DNA of 64,000 bases from a bacterium (GTDB taxonomy: Bacteria > Joyebacterota > Joyebacteria > Joyebacterales > Joyebacteraceae). The notes beneath the pieces are model-generated. The model was not told the origin of the DNA. It ran no database searches and saw only the letters and a list, made by a program, of their open reading frames with translations. The position numbers were made by a program, and so were the translations under genes. Position 1 is the first letter of the stretch; every line of letters starts with the position of its first letter. The DNA lies in NCBI GenBank assembly GCA_025774935.1, contig JALGZK010000001.1:414591-478590 (forward strand), in the 5' to 3' direction. Below are positions 50,023-59,833 of the stretch, piece after piece.

Positions 50023-52809
50023 ATGCCCGAAGCGAGCTACTACCGTATGCCCGTCCAGGAAGTCCTGGACGATCTCGCGACGAGCCTCAGGGGCCTCACG
50101 CGCGAGGAGGCCGCGAAGCGCCGCCTCGAGCACGGCGAGAACGAGCTCGGGGCCGAGTTCAAGACGCCGGCGTGGCTCCTCTTCCTATCGCAGTTCCGCG
50201 ACCTTCTCGTCATAGTCCTCATCGTCGCCGCGGCGATCTCGTTCGTCATCGGGAGCTACCGCGACGGAACGGTGATGCTCATCATCGTCGCCATCAACGC
50301 CGTCATCGGGTTCGTGCAGGAGTACAAGGTCTCCCGCATCCTCGAGAGCCTGAAGTCCCTCATACAGTCTCCTGCCAAGGTCGTCACAGACGGCGAGCTG
50401 ACCGAGCTCCCGCAGAGCCAGCTTGTCCCCGGCGACATCGTCCATCTGGAGGCGGGCGACAAGATCCCCGCAGACGTCCGGATAATCGAGTCGTTCGACC
50501 TCCGGACGAACGACTTCGCTCTCACGGGCGAGTCCACTCCGCAGGGAAAGGGGACCAACGCCATCGGCGAGGACGTCGTGCTCGCCGACCGCGACAACAT
50601 GGCGTACACGGGGACGACCGTCGCCTCAGGGAGCGCCGACGGTGTCGTCGTCCGGACCGGCATGAACACCGAGCTGGGCAGGATCGCCGGCTTGACGCAG
50701 GAGACCGAAGAGACCGCGTCCCCGCTCGAGAAGGAACTCGGTGCGCTCGCGAAGTGGCTCACGACGACCGTCGTCATCATCGGAGCGATCCTCTTCGGGG
50801 TCGCGCTCTGGCAGGGATTCAGTCTGTTCACGAGCATGGTCTACGCGCTCGGCATCGCGGTCGCGCTCGTCCCGCAGGCACTCCCGGCGCAGGTCACCGT
50901 CGCGCTCTCTACGACGAGCAAGCGCCTCGCCGACCGGAACGCCGTCGTCAAGAGCCTGCCGTCGGTCGAGACGCTCGGCTCGACGAGCGTCATCTGCACC
51001 GACAAGACGGGGACGCTCACTAAGAACGAGATGACGGTCACGTCGGTGTGGTTCAACGGCAGGCACTACTCGATGACCGGCATCGGCTACGAGCCCGAGG
51101 GAGCGATCCTCGACTCGGACGGGAACGCAGTCTCCCAGGAAGGCATCGACGAGATCGAGATCCTGATGGACGCGGCGACGATGGCTTCGAACGCCGAGAT
51201 CCACGAGCCCGACGAGGAGCACGACGGGTGGTACCCGGTGGGCGATCCGACGGAGGCCGCGCTCGTCACGATGTCGACCAAGCTCGGCACGCGCTCGCCG
51301 ATCGAAGACGAGGAGAACCCGGAGCTTCAGGAGTTCCCCTTCGACTCGGAGCGGAAGCGTATGAGCTCGGTCCGCCAGTTCGGGGACAGACAGGAGCTCG
51401 CCATGAAGGGAGCTCCCGGGAGCGTCCTCTCCATCAGCAGGTCGATCTATCGGGACGGCCAGGCGGTCCCGATCACGGAGGAGGACCGGAAGACGGCCCT
51501 CGGGGTCAACGACGAGTTCTCCAAGAAGGCGCTCAGGGTCCTCGCGATCGCCTACCGCCCGCTCGACTCGAACGGGAAGGACTACACCGTCGACGAGGTC
51601 GAGCGTGACGTCATCTTCCTGGGCTTGGTAGGCATGATCGACCCTCCGCGCGAGGGCGTGCGGGAGGCGATCGACGAGTGCCACGACGCGCATATCCGGA
51701 CGTTCATCATGACGGGCGACCAGTCGATCACCGCCCAGGCGGTCGGACGCGAGATCAACCTCTGCGAGGAAGGAAGCGCCCCGCGCGTCATCACGGGGAG
51801 GGAGCTCAAGGGGATCGAGGACCAGGACCTCACGGACGCGATGGAGGGGGAGACCGCCCTCATCTTCTCCCGCGTCGATCCCGCCGACAAACTCCGCATC
51901 GTGGAGCTCCTCGAGGACGAGGGCGAGGTCGTCGCAGTGACGGGCGACGGCGTCAACGATGCGCCCGCGCTCAAGCGGGCGGACATCGGGGTCGCGATGG
52001 GTGGTATCGGGACCGACGTGGCCAAGGAGGCGTCGGAGCTCGTGCTCCTCGACGACAGCTTCCCGACGCTCGTCGAGGCCGTACGGGAGGGCAGGACGAT
52101 CTACGCGAACCTCCGGAAGACCGTCCTCGCCTCCATGACGACGAACGCGGCGGAGCTCGTGGTCGTCCTTCTTGGACTGGCCGCCGTCTCCGTCAAGAAC
52201 TGGGCCATCCCGATCCTCGCGATCCAGATCCTCGCGATCGACCTTCTCGCGGAGATCATGCCGCTGACGTTCCTCACGTACGACCCTCCGTCCGACGACG
52301 TCATGACCTCCCGACCGAGGAACATCAGGGACCACATCCTGAACAGGAACACGGCCGCCGAGGTCGTGTTCCTCGGGGTCCTGATCGGGGCGCTCGCGTT
52401 CGCGAACTTCGTGCTCTTCATGTTCAGGGAGGGCGTCACTTTCACCGTCGATCACGCCGACCCCGTGATGTACGCGCGGGGCACGGCGATCACCTACCTC
52501 ACGATCGCCTACTGCCAGTTCGCGAACATCCTCTCGAGGCGCTACGAGTACGAGTCGGTCGTGAGCAGGAACTTCTTCACGAACCGCGTGCTCCTGTTCT
52601 CGATCCTCGGGTCGGTCGTGCTCGTCTTCGTAGGCGTCTACGGACCGTTCGTGAGCGACTTTTTGCAGTTCGCTCGGCTGTCGCTCGTCGACTGGGGCTA
52701 CGTTCTCGGAGCGGCCCTCGTATTCCTCGCGGCTTTCGAGGCCATCAAGCTCGGGAAGCGGCTGAGCCGGGGGAGGCGCGGGACCGCGGCGGGAGCAGCG
52801 CGCGCCTGA
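50023..52809 (+). CDS. P2-type cation-transporting ATPase with atypical ion-site residues
   Basis: 928 residues from ATG 50023; the frame extends far upstream only because it is antisense to the PLP gene. It has the N-terminal cation-ATPase domain (REEAAKRRLEHGENEL), the actuator TGES motif, the phosphorylated D327 in DKTGTLTKNE, KGAPG, and TGDGVNDAPALK. Layout matches SERCA-like Ca2+ or related pumps. The TM4 motif is VPQALPAQVT, so the Glu of PEGLPA is Gln285. In TM5 E711 is kept; in TM6 the equivalents of N796, T799 and D800 of SERCA are D740, A743 and E744. The transported ion is therefore uncertain. Ogt follows after 15 nt. Confidence 0.92.
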   Translation: MPEASYYRMPVQEVLDDLATSLRGLTREEAAKRRLEHGENELGAEFKTPAWLLFLSQFRDLLVIVLIVAAAISFVIGSYRDGTVMLIIVAINAVIGFVQEYKVSRILESLKSLIQSPAKVVTDGELTELPQSQLVPGDIVHLEAGDKIPADVRIIESFDLRTNDFALTGESTPQGKGTNAIGEDVVLADRDNMAYTGTTVASGSADGVVVRTGMNTELGRIAGLTQETEETASPLEKELGALAKWLTTTVVIIGAILFGVALWQGFSLFTSMVYALGIAVALVPQALPAQVTVALSTTSKRLADRNAVVKSLPSVETLGSTSVICTDKTGTLTKNEMTVTSVWFNGRHYSMTGIGYEPEGAILDSDGNAVSQEGIDEIEILMDAATMASNAEIHEPDEEHDGWYPVGDPTEAALVTMSTKLGTRSPIEDEENPELQEFPFDSERKRMSSVRQFGDRQELAMKGAPGSVLSISRSIYRDGQAVPITEEDRKTALGVNDEFSKKALRVLAIAYRPLDSNGKDYTVDEVERDVIFLGLVGMIDPPREGVREAIDECHDAHIRTFIMTGDQSITAQAVGREINLCEEGSAPRVITGRELKGIEDQDLTDAMEGETALIFSRVDPADKLRIVELLEDEGEVVAVTGDGVNDAPALKRADIGVAMGGIGTDVAKEASELVLLDDSFPTLVEAVREGRTIYANLRKTVLASMTTNAAELVVVLLGLAAVSVKNWAIPILAIQILAIDLLAEIMPLTFLTYDPPSDDVMTSRPRNIRDHILNRNTAAEVVFLGVLIGALAFANFVLFMFREGVTFTVDHADPVMYARGTAITYLTIAYCQFANILSRRYEYESVVSRNFFTNRVLLFSILGSVVLVFVGVYGPFVSDFLQFARLSLVDWGYVLGAALVFLAAFEAIKLGKRLSRGRRGTAAGAARA

Positions 52810-52824
52810 CCCCGAGGAGACGCA

Positions 52825-53381
52825 ATGGACCAGCCCCTCTACGTGAAGCTGTCGTCGCCCTTCGGGGCGTTCGCGGTCGTCTGGCGCGATGCGGGCGGCG
52901 GCCCGATGATCCAGCAGGTGCTTCTCGCGCGGGACGGCGCGTCGGGTGAGAAGCGGGCACGCGGGGCGTTCGCCGGCCTGCGGAAGGGCACCGACCCGCG
53001 AGTCGAGGAGGTCGCGGCGAGGATCCAGCGGTTTCTCGAGGGGGAGGTGCTCTCGTTCGCGCTCGACCTCGTCGACTTCGGCCGCTGCTCGCCGTTCCAG
53101 CGCCGGATCATCCTCGCGGAGCACGGGATTCCGCGGGGCATGGTCAGCACGTACGGACGCATCGCGCGGCATCTGGGGTCCCCGGGGCGGCGAGGGCGGT
53201 CGGCAACGCGCTCGGAACTAATCCGTTTCCGATCATCATCCCGTGCCACCGCGCGGTCCTGTCGGACGGGAGGCTCGGAGGATACCAGGGCGGGACCGCA
53301 ATGAAGCGCGCGCTCCTCGAGCTCGAGGGCGTCGAGATCTCGGAGGCCGGAAAGGTGATCACGAAGGAGTACTACTACTGA
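52825..53381 (+). pseudogene. ogt: Methylated-DNA-protein cysteine methyltransferase, frameshifted before the active site
   Basis: Start ATG 52825 with GAGGAGA. The N-terminal domain and the DNA-binding part ([31 protein letters not shown]) are in one frame. At the CCCCGGGG run (about 53176-53183) the frame shifts. The rest of the protein, [21 protein letters not shown] and [18 protein letters not shown], continues one frame over to TGA 53379-53381. One missing G restores the gene. The active-site Cys (PCHR), which takes the alkyl group from O6-alkylguanine, lies after the break, so the gene as written is non-functional. A homopolymer sequencing error is equally possible. Confidence 0.85.
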
Positions 53382-53402
53382 TCGCGCAGGACGGGGGGAG
53401 AC

Positions 53403-55475
53403 ATGGCTGAAGGAAGAAGGTGGACGATACCGCTGGCGATCGCCGCAGTCGTCGCCCTGGCGGCCTGGGCGGGCGTCCCGGCCGCGGCCGACGACGTGAC
53501 CGCCGAGCCACTGCCGCCGGGGGACAGCCCGTCGCCGACGGTCTTCACGCGCCTTGCCGACGCCGGCGAGGCGGAGGACCACGAGGGATCCGATCACGTG
53601 ATCGTCTTCGAGAGGACGGTGAACCGCGTGAAGGAGACCGGAGTCACCTACACCGACGACTACGTCCTCTACAAGCTCCTCACTCCGGCGGCATGCCGCA
53701 ACATGTCGGTGCGGCGTTGGCGGTACGAGCCGTGGAGCAGCTTCGTCGACGTTCGCGAGGTGAACGTCATACGAGGTGACGAGAAGATCCCGGTCGACGT
53801 CTCGCAGGTGCACGATCTCCCGGCGCCGCAGTCGGCGATCTACTGGAACGCGCGCGTGAAGACGCTCCAGATGCCGCGCCTCGAGGTGAACGACGGGATC
53901 GAGATCAAGACGTTCCACAAGGGATACAGCTACGCGCTCCTCGACGAAGAAGCCGGAGCCGCCTCCGCGGCGGAGGGGAACGGCCCCGACGACGACAAGT
54001 ACATCCCGCCGATGCCGGGCGAGTACTTCGACATCATCCGCTTCTCAGCGACCGTGCCGATCATCGAACAGCGGTACGAGGTGGTCATCCCGTCGTCGAA
54101 GAGACTCCACTCGGAGACCTATAACGGACCGCTGTACGCAGGCACGAGCTACAGCGCGGACAGCACGCGCTACGCGTGGTGGGGCTACGACCTCCCACCG
54201 AGGCCGTACGAGTACAGGCAGGCCTCGGCGAGCGACGACGCCCCGAAGGTCGTCCTCGCGACCGTCGAGAGCTGGGAGGCGAAGAGCCGCTGGTTCTTCG
54301 ACGTGAACGAGGGGCAGTTCGACGTGACCCCCGCGATCCAGGCGAAGGTCGACGAGATCTTCGAGGAGGCGGGGCTCACCGATGCGTCGGAGGAGGAGAA
54401 GGCCGATGCGCTCGTCCACTGGGTCGCGCAGAACATCCGCTACAGCGGGCAGACCATGGGGGAGGGCGAGGGGTTCACCCTCCACTCCGGTGAGATGATC
54501 TTCGAGCAGCGGAGCGGGGTCTGCAAGGACATCGCCGGGATGCTCGTCACGATGATGCGCGCGGCGGGCATGGACTCGTACGCCGCGATGACGATGGCCG
54601 GAAGCCGCATCGACCTCGTCCCGGCCGACCAGTTCAACCATTGCGTGACCGCGCTCCGGAAGGCCGACGGCACGTTCGTGATGTACGACCCTACCTGGGT
54701 CCCGTACTACAACGACATCTGGTCGAAGTACGAGACGGAACAGCAGTACCTGGTGGGGACGCCGGAGGGGGAGCCGCTCGCGACGATCGACTACAGCCCG
54801 GCCGATGAGTCGCCGCTCAAGGTCCGGCACCGCGCGACGCTCTCCGAGGACGGCGCACTCGAGGGCACGTTCAGGTTCGACGGGTCGGGAGCGATGGACG
54901 CCAGGCTCCGGCGCATAACGCAGTCCGAGAGGATCGCCGACCTCGAGTACGCGATGTCGGGGCTCCTCTCGCCTCTCTCTTCCGGCGTCGAGATCGCGCG
55001 GTTCGAGCACCCGAGACCCGATGACTTCAGCCAGAAGATGTGGATCGAGATCGACTACCGGATCCCGGGATTCGCGCTGCCGGTGGGAGAGGCGCTCGAG
55101 TTCCGGAGCCCGATGATGACCGTCACGCTCGCGAGCGGATGGCTCTTCCGCGCGGGCGCCGTGCACTGGGACGACGAGCGCGAGACCGACCTCTTCCTCT
55201 GGTTCACCCAGCTCGTCGACGGCGAGGAGGAAATCCGGCTGCCCGGCGGCTACGAGATCAAGGAACCGCCCGAGTCCGAAGAGGTCGACGAGGCCTACGC
55301 GTACTTCAAGGGCGGGAGCGAGATCGACGGGAGGAACCTCGTGATCACGCAGCGCGCGGAGGTTCGCAGACGGCAGATCCCCCCGGACGGGTACGGGGGG
55401 TTCAAGACAGCGATGGAGGAAGCGCAGGCCTTCGGCGACGAGGTCTACCGCGCGGCGAAGGGAGGTGACCGATGA
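53403..55475 (+). CDS. Exported DUF3857/transglutaminase-like protein
   Basis: 690 residues with a signal peptide (ending near PAAADD, residue 30). A DUF3857 domain spans about 55-260 (VNRVKETGVTYTDDYVLYK, WRYEPWSSFVDVREV). A transglutaminase-like core follows with the triad C374 (RSGVCKDIAGML), H413 (FNHCVTAL) and D429 (YDPTW). A beta-rich C-terminal domain lies from about 450. Such proteins occur in polysaccharide and peptide utilisation loci of FCB bacteria; catalysis could be proteolytic or acyl transfer. It is the first of a co-directional run and overlaps the next gene by 4 nt. Confidence 0.9.
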   Translation: MAEGRRWTIPLAIAAVVALAAWAGVPAAADDVTAEPLPPGDSPSPTVFTRLADAGEAEDHEGSDHVIVFERTVNRVKETGVTYTDDYVLYKLLTPAACRNMSVRRWRYEPWSSFVDVREVNVIRGDEKIPVDVSQVHDLPAPQSAIYWNARVKTLQMPRLEVNDGIEIKTFHKGYSYALLDEEAGAASAAEGNGPDDDKYIPPMPGEYFDIIRFSATVPIIEQRYEVVIPSSKRLHSETYNGPLYAGTSYSADSTRYAWWGYDLPPRPYEYRQASASDDAPKVVLATVESWEAKSRWFFDVNEGQFDVTPAIQAKVDEIFEEAGLTDASEEEKADALVHWVAQNIRYSGQTMGEGEGFTLHSGEMIFEQRSGVCKDIAGMLVTMMRAAGMDSYAAMTMAGSRIDLVPADQFNHCVTALRKADGTFVMYDPTWVPYYNDIWSKYETEQQYLVGTPEGEPLATIDYSPADESPLKVRHRATLSEDGALEGTFRFDGSGAMDARLRRITQSERIADLEYAMSGLLSPLSSGVEIARFEHPRPDDFSQKMWIEIDYRIPGFALPVGEALEFRSPMMTVTLASGWLFRAGAVHWDDERETDLFLWFTQLVDGEEEIRLPGGYEIKEPPESEEVDEAYAYFKGGSEIDGRNLVITQRAEVRRRQIPPDGYGGFKTAMEEAQAFGDEVYRAAKGGDR

Positions 55476-57403
55476 GACGCCACCTTCCGACACTCACGCT
55501 TGCACTGGCGCTTCTGGTCGGCGCCTCCGTCACACTCCGCGCCGAGCCGATGGCCGCCGCGGGCGGGCACGACATCGGGGAGCTCATGGCGCTCGCCGAG
55601 GAAAACTACGACCTCGAGACAATGGACGCCGTCATCCTCCTCGACTCAGAGACCGTCCTGATCTCGCCGGGCGCGCGAAAGACGACGGTCCACGAGATCG
55701 TCTGGATCGCGACGGAGCGCGGCATCGACACGTACGCTGACCTCCGGGTCCCGTACGACTCCGCGACCTCTTCGCTCGAGGTCGTGTCGCTCCGGACGTG
55801 GATGGACGGTCGCTGGTGGCCGCACGACACCGAGCTCAACCCGACCGCCATCGTGGAGACGATCCCGTACGCCGCGCAGAGCGCTGACGACTACACGACG
55901 ATGCGGGAGACGATGCTCCTTCACGACGGCGTCGAGATCCCGTGCATCGTCGAGACCGTCTACACGATCGAGGAGCGCCGGCCCGAGGATCTCGGCGCGG
56001 ACGGGATGTGGGTCTTCCCGCGGCACGACCCGGTCGTCCGGAGCCGACTCGTACTGGCGCTTCCGAACGACACGGTCCTCGCCACAGGGTCTGCCAACGG
56101 CGCGCCCGAGGCGGCGTCGCGCCCTCGCGGCGATGCAATCACTGCCCGCATGTGGCAGATGGACCTCGTCGACCGCATCCCCCGTCCTCTCGCGCACGAG
56201 CCGTCGGTCGACGCGCCGCACGTGGTCTGGTCGACGTGGCCGAGCTGGCAGGGGCTCGGGGACGCGTTCCTCGAACCGTTCGACGAGGCGGCGGGGCTCT
56301 CGGACGCCCTCGTCGAGTCCGTGGCGGTCCGCACCGCACGCGCTCCCACGCTCAGGGCGAAGGCCGAGGCGATTGCCGCGTTCGTCAGGGAGTCGACGCG
56401 GTACGTGAACTACGACGTCAGCCACTGGCGATTCGAGCCGCGTTCCGCGACGCGCGTCTGGGAGACTGCGTACGGGCACGAGCTCGACCGGGCGGTGCTC
56501 GCGGCCGCGCTCTTCCGCAAGGCGGGCTTCCGAGCGGACCCGGTCTACCGCACGGCTCCGTTCGTGACGGTGGCAGAGGACGTCCCGGGGTTTGCGCAGT
56601 TCGAGGACCTCCGCCTCTGGGTGAACGCCCGGGGCCTGGGCGACGACCTCTCGTGCTACTTCGACCCGTCGTCCGGCAGCCTCGACTTCTCGACTCGCCC
56701 CATGTCGGCGCGCGAGATCTGGATCGTCGACGACCCCGAGGGGCCGGCGCACTGGCCGACCGCGGGACCCGTCGCGAGCGAGATCGACGTCGTGCTCACG
56801 CTCGAGCCGGACGAAGAGGGAGGCTGGACAGGCACTGGATACGTCGGCGCGACTCACGAGCTGTGTCCGTACGACGCCGTCTCCGGTATCGGCGGCGAGA
56901 CCGGCAGCTACATCGGGAGGCTCGCGGGCGGCATTCTCGAGGGCGCGGACGTGAGCGACCACAGCCTCGCGTATCTCACAGAGGAGAAGATGAGCGCGGG
57001 GTTCGCGTTTACGCTCTCGGCTGGTGAGGACGACGAGACCGACCGAACGGAGATCGTCGCCGGGTCCGTCCGCGGCGGAGTCCTCGCGAACCTCTTCGAC
57101 GGAGTCACGCTCCACCACGGTCACAGGGGATCGACGGTCCGCGCAAAGGGGCCGTTGAGCCAGCGTCTCGTCCTTCAGATCAGAACGGGAGACTTCGAGG
57201 GGGTCCGGTTCCCGGCCGAGCTGACGCTCGAGAACGCCGTCGGGAGCTTCACGCTCACCGTGGACGAGGATACGGTCTGGACCACCGTGACGCGCGAACT
57301 CGTGGTCGATGCTCTCACGATCCCGCCCGAGCACTGGCCGCTCCTGCGCGAGCTTCTGCTCGCCGAGGAGAGCACGAGGGCCCGGACGATCGTCCTGGAG
57401 TAG
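55472..57403 (+). CDS. DUF3857/transglutaminase-like protein lacking the catalytic Cys
   Basis: 643 residues; its ATG overlaps the upstream stop (ATGA). The signal peptide runs to about residue 24 (TLRAE). Overall order matches the upstream protein: DUF3857 (about 45-230) and a transglutaminase-like core (about 290-420), then a C-terminal beta domain. At the position of GVCKD the sequence is GHELD (H336, E337), so the nucleophilic Cys is missing. It is likely a pseudoenzyme that binds the same ligand or partners with the active copy. A tandem pair of active and inactive forms suggests a heterodimer; this is inferred. Confidence 0.85.
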   Translation: MRRHLPTLTLALALLVGASVTLRAEPMAAAGGHDIGELMALAEENYDLETMDAVILLDSETVLISPGARKTTVHEIVWIATERGIDTYADLRVPYDSATSSLEVVSLRTWMDGRWWPHDTELNPTAIVETIPYAAQSADDYTTMRETMLLHDGVEIPCIVETVYTIEERRPEDLGADGMWVFPRHDPVVRSRLVLALPNDTVLATGSANGAPEAASRPRGDAITARMWQMDLVDRIPRPLAHEPSVDAPHVVWSTWPSWQGLGDAFLEPFDEAAGLSDALVESVAVRTARAPTLRAKAEAIAAFVRESTRYVNYDVSHWRFEPRSATRVWETAYGHELDRAVLAAALFRKAGFRADPVYRTAPFVTVAEDVPGFAQFEDLRLWVNARGLGDDLSCYFDPSSGSLDFSTRPMSAREIWIVDDPEGPAHWPTAGPVASEIDVVLTLEPDEEGGWTGTGYVGATHELCPYDAVSGIGGETGSYIGRLAGGILEGADVSDHSLAYLTEEKMSAGFAFTLSAGEDDETDRTEIVAGSVRGGVLANLFDGVTLHHGHRGSTVRAKGPLSQRLVLQIRTGDFEGVRFPAELTLENAVGSFTLTVDEDTVWTTVTRELVVDALTIPPEHWPLLRELLLAEESTRARTIVLE

Positions 57404-57411
57404 GGGCGCAG

Positions 57412-59772
57412 GTGAAGACGCTCTACGTCATACACCACTCGCACACAGACATCGGGTACACGGAGCTCCAGGGGCGCGTCGCGCGCAGGCACGCGGACTT
57501 CATCCGCCAGGCGCTCGCGATCATCGAGAAGAGCGCCGGCAGACGGAGCCGGCACTTCACGGGGTTCCGGTGGCAGTGCGAGACGTTCTGGGGAGTCGAG
57601 AAGTTCCTCGAGGAAGCGACCGGCGACGAGCGCACCGCCTTCGTCGAAGCGGTACGCTCGGGCGCGATCGGAGTCTCGGGCAGCTACCTCAACTTGAACG
57701 AGCTCCTCGACTACGATCTCCTGTTGACCGCGACCGGGCGCGCAGCGGACTTCGGCCGCTCGATCGACGTGCCGGTCGATTCGGCGATGACCGCCGACAT
57801 CAACGGATACAGCTGGGGGTTCTCGCAGGCCCTGCACGACCGCGGGATCGAGAACCTGTTCACGTGCATTCACACCCACCACGGCATGTACCCGTTCGGG
57901 AGGACGCAGGTCCCGTTCTGGTGGGAGACGCCGAACGGAGACCGCGTGCTCGTGTGGAGCGGCGAGCACTACCACTTCGGGAACGAGCTCGGGATCGTGC
58001 CGGGCGCGGTGTCGTCGTACGTCACGAAGGACGAGTGCGACGCGGGGATGATCTTCGGAGACCACTGGAGCGTCGCCGAGATACGAATCCCGAGGTACGT
58101 GGAGCGGCTCGCGGACGGAGGATACCCGTACGACGTCGTCCCGGTCATGGCCTCGGGCCTGCGAACGGACAACGCACCGCCGTGCCCGCTCATCATCGAC
58201 TTCGTGGAGCGCTGGAACTCGGAGCACGGGTCGGAGATCCGCGTCGAGATGACGACGCTCTCCGCGTTCTTCCGGCACCTCCGCGAGCGCCGATATGACT
58301 TCCCCGTCCATCGCGGCGACTGGCCGGACTGGTGGTCGGACGGGCCGTCCGGGAACGCGGCGAGCACGAAGCTGTTCAGGAACGCACAACGGAGGCTCGC
58401 ATACTACCACGCCCTCACGGACCGCTACACGGAGCTGGAGCCGTCCGACGTCTCGGAGATTGAGAGCGACCTCATCCACTACGCGGAGCACACGTTCAGC
58501 TACGCGAACTCGGTGCGCGATCCCTGGTATCCGATGGTGCACGCGATCTCCGAGCGGAAGAAGGCGTATGCCGCAGTCGCGCACGACGGCGTCGAGACAG
58601 CGCTGGACGCCGCGCTCGGGATGCTCGGCGCGGCCGGGCTCGCAGTGGGAACACCGCTCACGTACTCGGTGGTGAATCCGCTCCACCGTGCGGTGAGCGG
58701 AGCGGCGTACCTCGCGGTGGGGCACTACGAACTCAACGAGCTCGGACTCGACCGCGGCGCCGAGGTGCTCGACGTGGAGTCCGGCGAAGCGCTCCCGTGC
58801 GAGCTCAGGAACACGCCATTCGGCGGTGAGTTCTGTGTCCCGGTGAGGCTCGCGCCGGGGGAGGAACGGTCGCTCGAGATCCGGGCGACAGACCGCGTCG
58901 AGTACGAGGCGCGGCTGCTTGATGGCGTGGAGGCGATCGAGACGCCGTTTGTCCGGATCGCGTGGCGGCCGGGCGACGGGATCGTCGGATGGCGGGACGT
59001 CGTGCTCGGCCGGGAGCTCCTGCGCGGAGAACTCAGCCACGCGCCGTTCACGCCCGTCCACGAGGTCACACCCGTTGCGGACCAGGAGGGAATCTGCACG
59101 GTCCGTGGCGACATGGGTCTGAACCGAAAGGGCACGGACGCTGTCAGGAGCCCAGGGTGTTTCGTCGGAGCGCAGGGCGTGCGATCGGGCAGGGTCTTCG
59201 CAGGCGCGACGCTCGAGTACGGAGTGCCGGGACTGAGCACGTACGTCGTCGAACTCCGCGCTCACGTCGCGGAGCCCCGCGTCGACGTCGCGGTGCGGTT
59301 CCACAAGGACAGCGTCTGGGAGCCGGAGAACGTCTACCTGTCGCTGCCGTTCACGACCGGCACCGGAGGCGAGACGCTCTGGCTCGACAAGGCGGGCGCT
59401 CCGGTGCGGCCCCGCGTCGATCAGCTGCCGGGCACGCTCACGGACTTCTACAGCATCCAAGAGGGACTCGCACTCACGGCGCGCGATCGCGGCGTGGCGG
59501 TCGCGACACCCGACAGCCACCTCGTCCAGCTCGGGGCTCTCGAGCACGGCGTGCGCCCGCTCGCGGGCGATCCCGTGCTCGACGACGACCCCGCGCACGT
59601 CTACGCTTGGCTCATGACGAACTACTGGGAGACGAACTTCTCAGCGGACCTCGGCGGGTTCTACGAGTTCAGGTACACGGTGAAGTGGGGGGCCGGACTG
59701 GCCGACCCGCGCGAGGCGCTCGAAGACTGCAGGGCCACGAACCACGGCATCGTCTCGTTCAGGCTGAGGTGA
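57412..59772 (+). CDS. GH38-like alpha-mannosidase, cytosolic
   Basis: 786 residues from GTG 57412, 8 nt after the upstream stop. The opening HHSHTDIGY carries H11 and D13, zinc ligands of GH38, and ADINGYSWG holds D129, the expected nucleophile. A three-helix middle segment and a large beta-sandwich region complete the usual plan. No signal peptide is present, so it should act in the cytoplasm on imported mannosides. GH38 enzymes cut alpha-linked mannose from N-glycans. Neighbours (symporter, CBM9-like protein and PNGase F-like protein) fit N-glycan use. Linkage specificity cannot be read. Confidence 0.88.
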   Translation: MKTLYVIHHSHTDIGYTELQGRVARRHADFIRQALAIIEKSAGRRSRHFTGFRWQCETFWGVEKFLEEATGDERTAFVEAVRSGAIGVSGSYLNLNELLDYDLLLTATGRAADFGRSIDVPVDSAMTADINGYSWGFSQALHDRGIENLFTCIHTHHGMYPFGRTQVPFWWETPNGDRVLVWSGEHYHFGNELGIVPGAVSSYVTKDECDAGMIFGDHWSVAEIRIPRYVERLADGGYPYDVVPVMASGLRTDNAPPCPLIIDFVERWNSEHGSEIRVEMTTLSAFFRHLRERRYDFPVHRGDWPDWWSDGPSGNAASTKLFRNAQRRLAYYHALTDRYTELEPSDVSEIESDLIHYAEHTFSYANSVRDPWYPMVHAISERKKAYAAVAHDGVETALDAALGMLGAAGLAVGTPLTYSVVNPLHRAVSGAAYLAVGHYELNELGLDRGAEVLDVESGEALPCELRNTPFGGEFCVPVRLAPGEERSLEIRATDRVEYEARLLDGVEAIETPFVRIAWRPGDGIVGWRDVVLGRELLRGELSHAPFTPVHEVTPVADQEGICTVRGDMGLNRKGTDAVRSPGCFVGAQGVRSGRVFAGATLEYGVPGLSTYVVELRAHVAEPRVDVAVRFHKDSVWEPENVYLSLPFTTGTGGETLWLDKAGAPVRPRVDQLPGTLTDFYSIQEGLALTARDRGVAVATPDSHLVQLGALEHGVRPLAGDPVLDDDPAHVYAWLMTNYWETNFSADLGGFYEFRYTVKWGAGLADPREALEDCRATNHGIVSFRLR

Positions 59773-59833
59773 CGGCACCCAAGCGCGCGGAGCCCGCGCC
59801 CGGGGCGCCCTGGTAGGAGGGGAGGACCGGACC

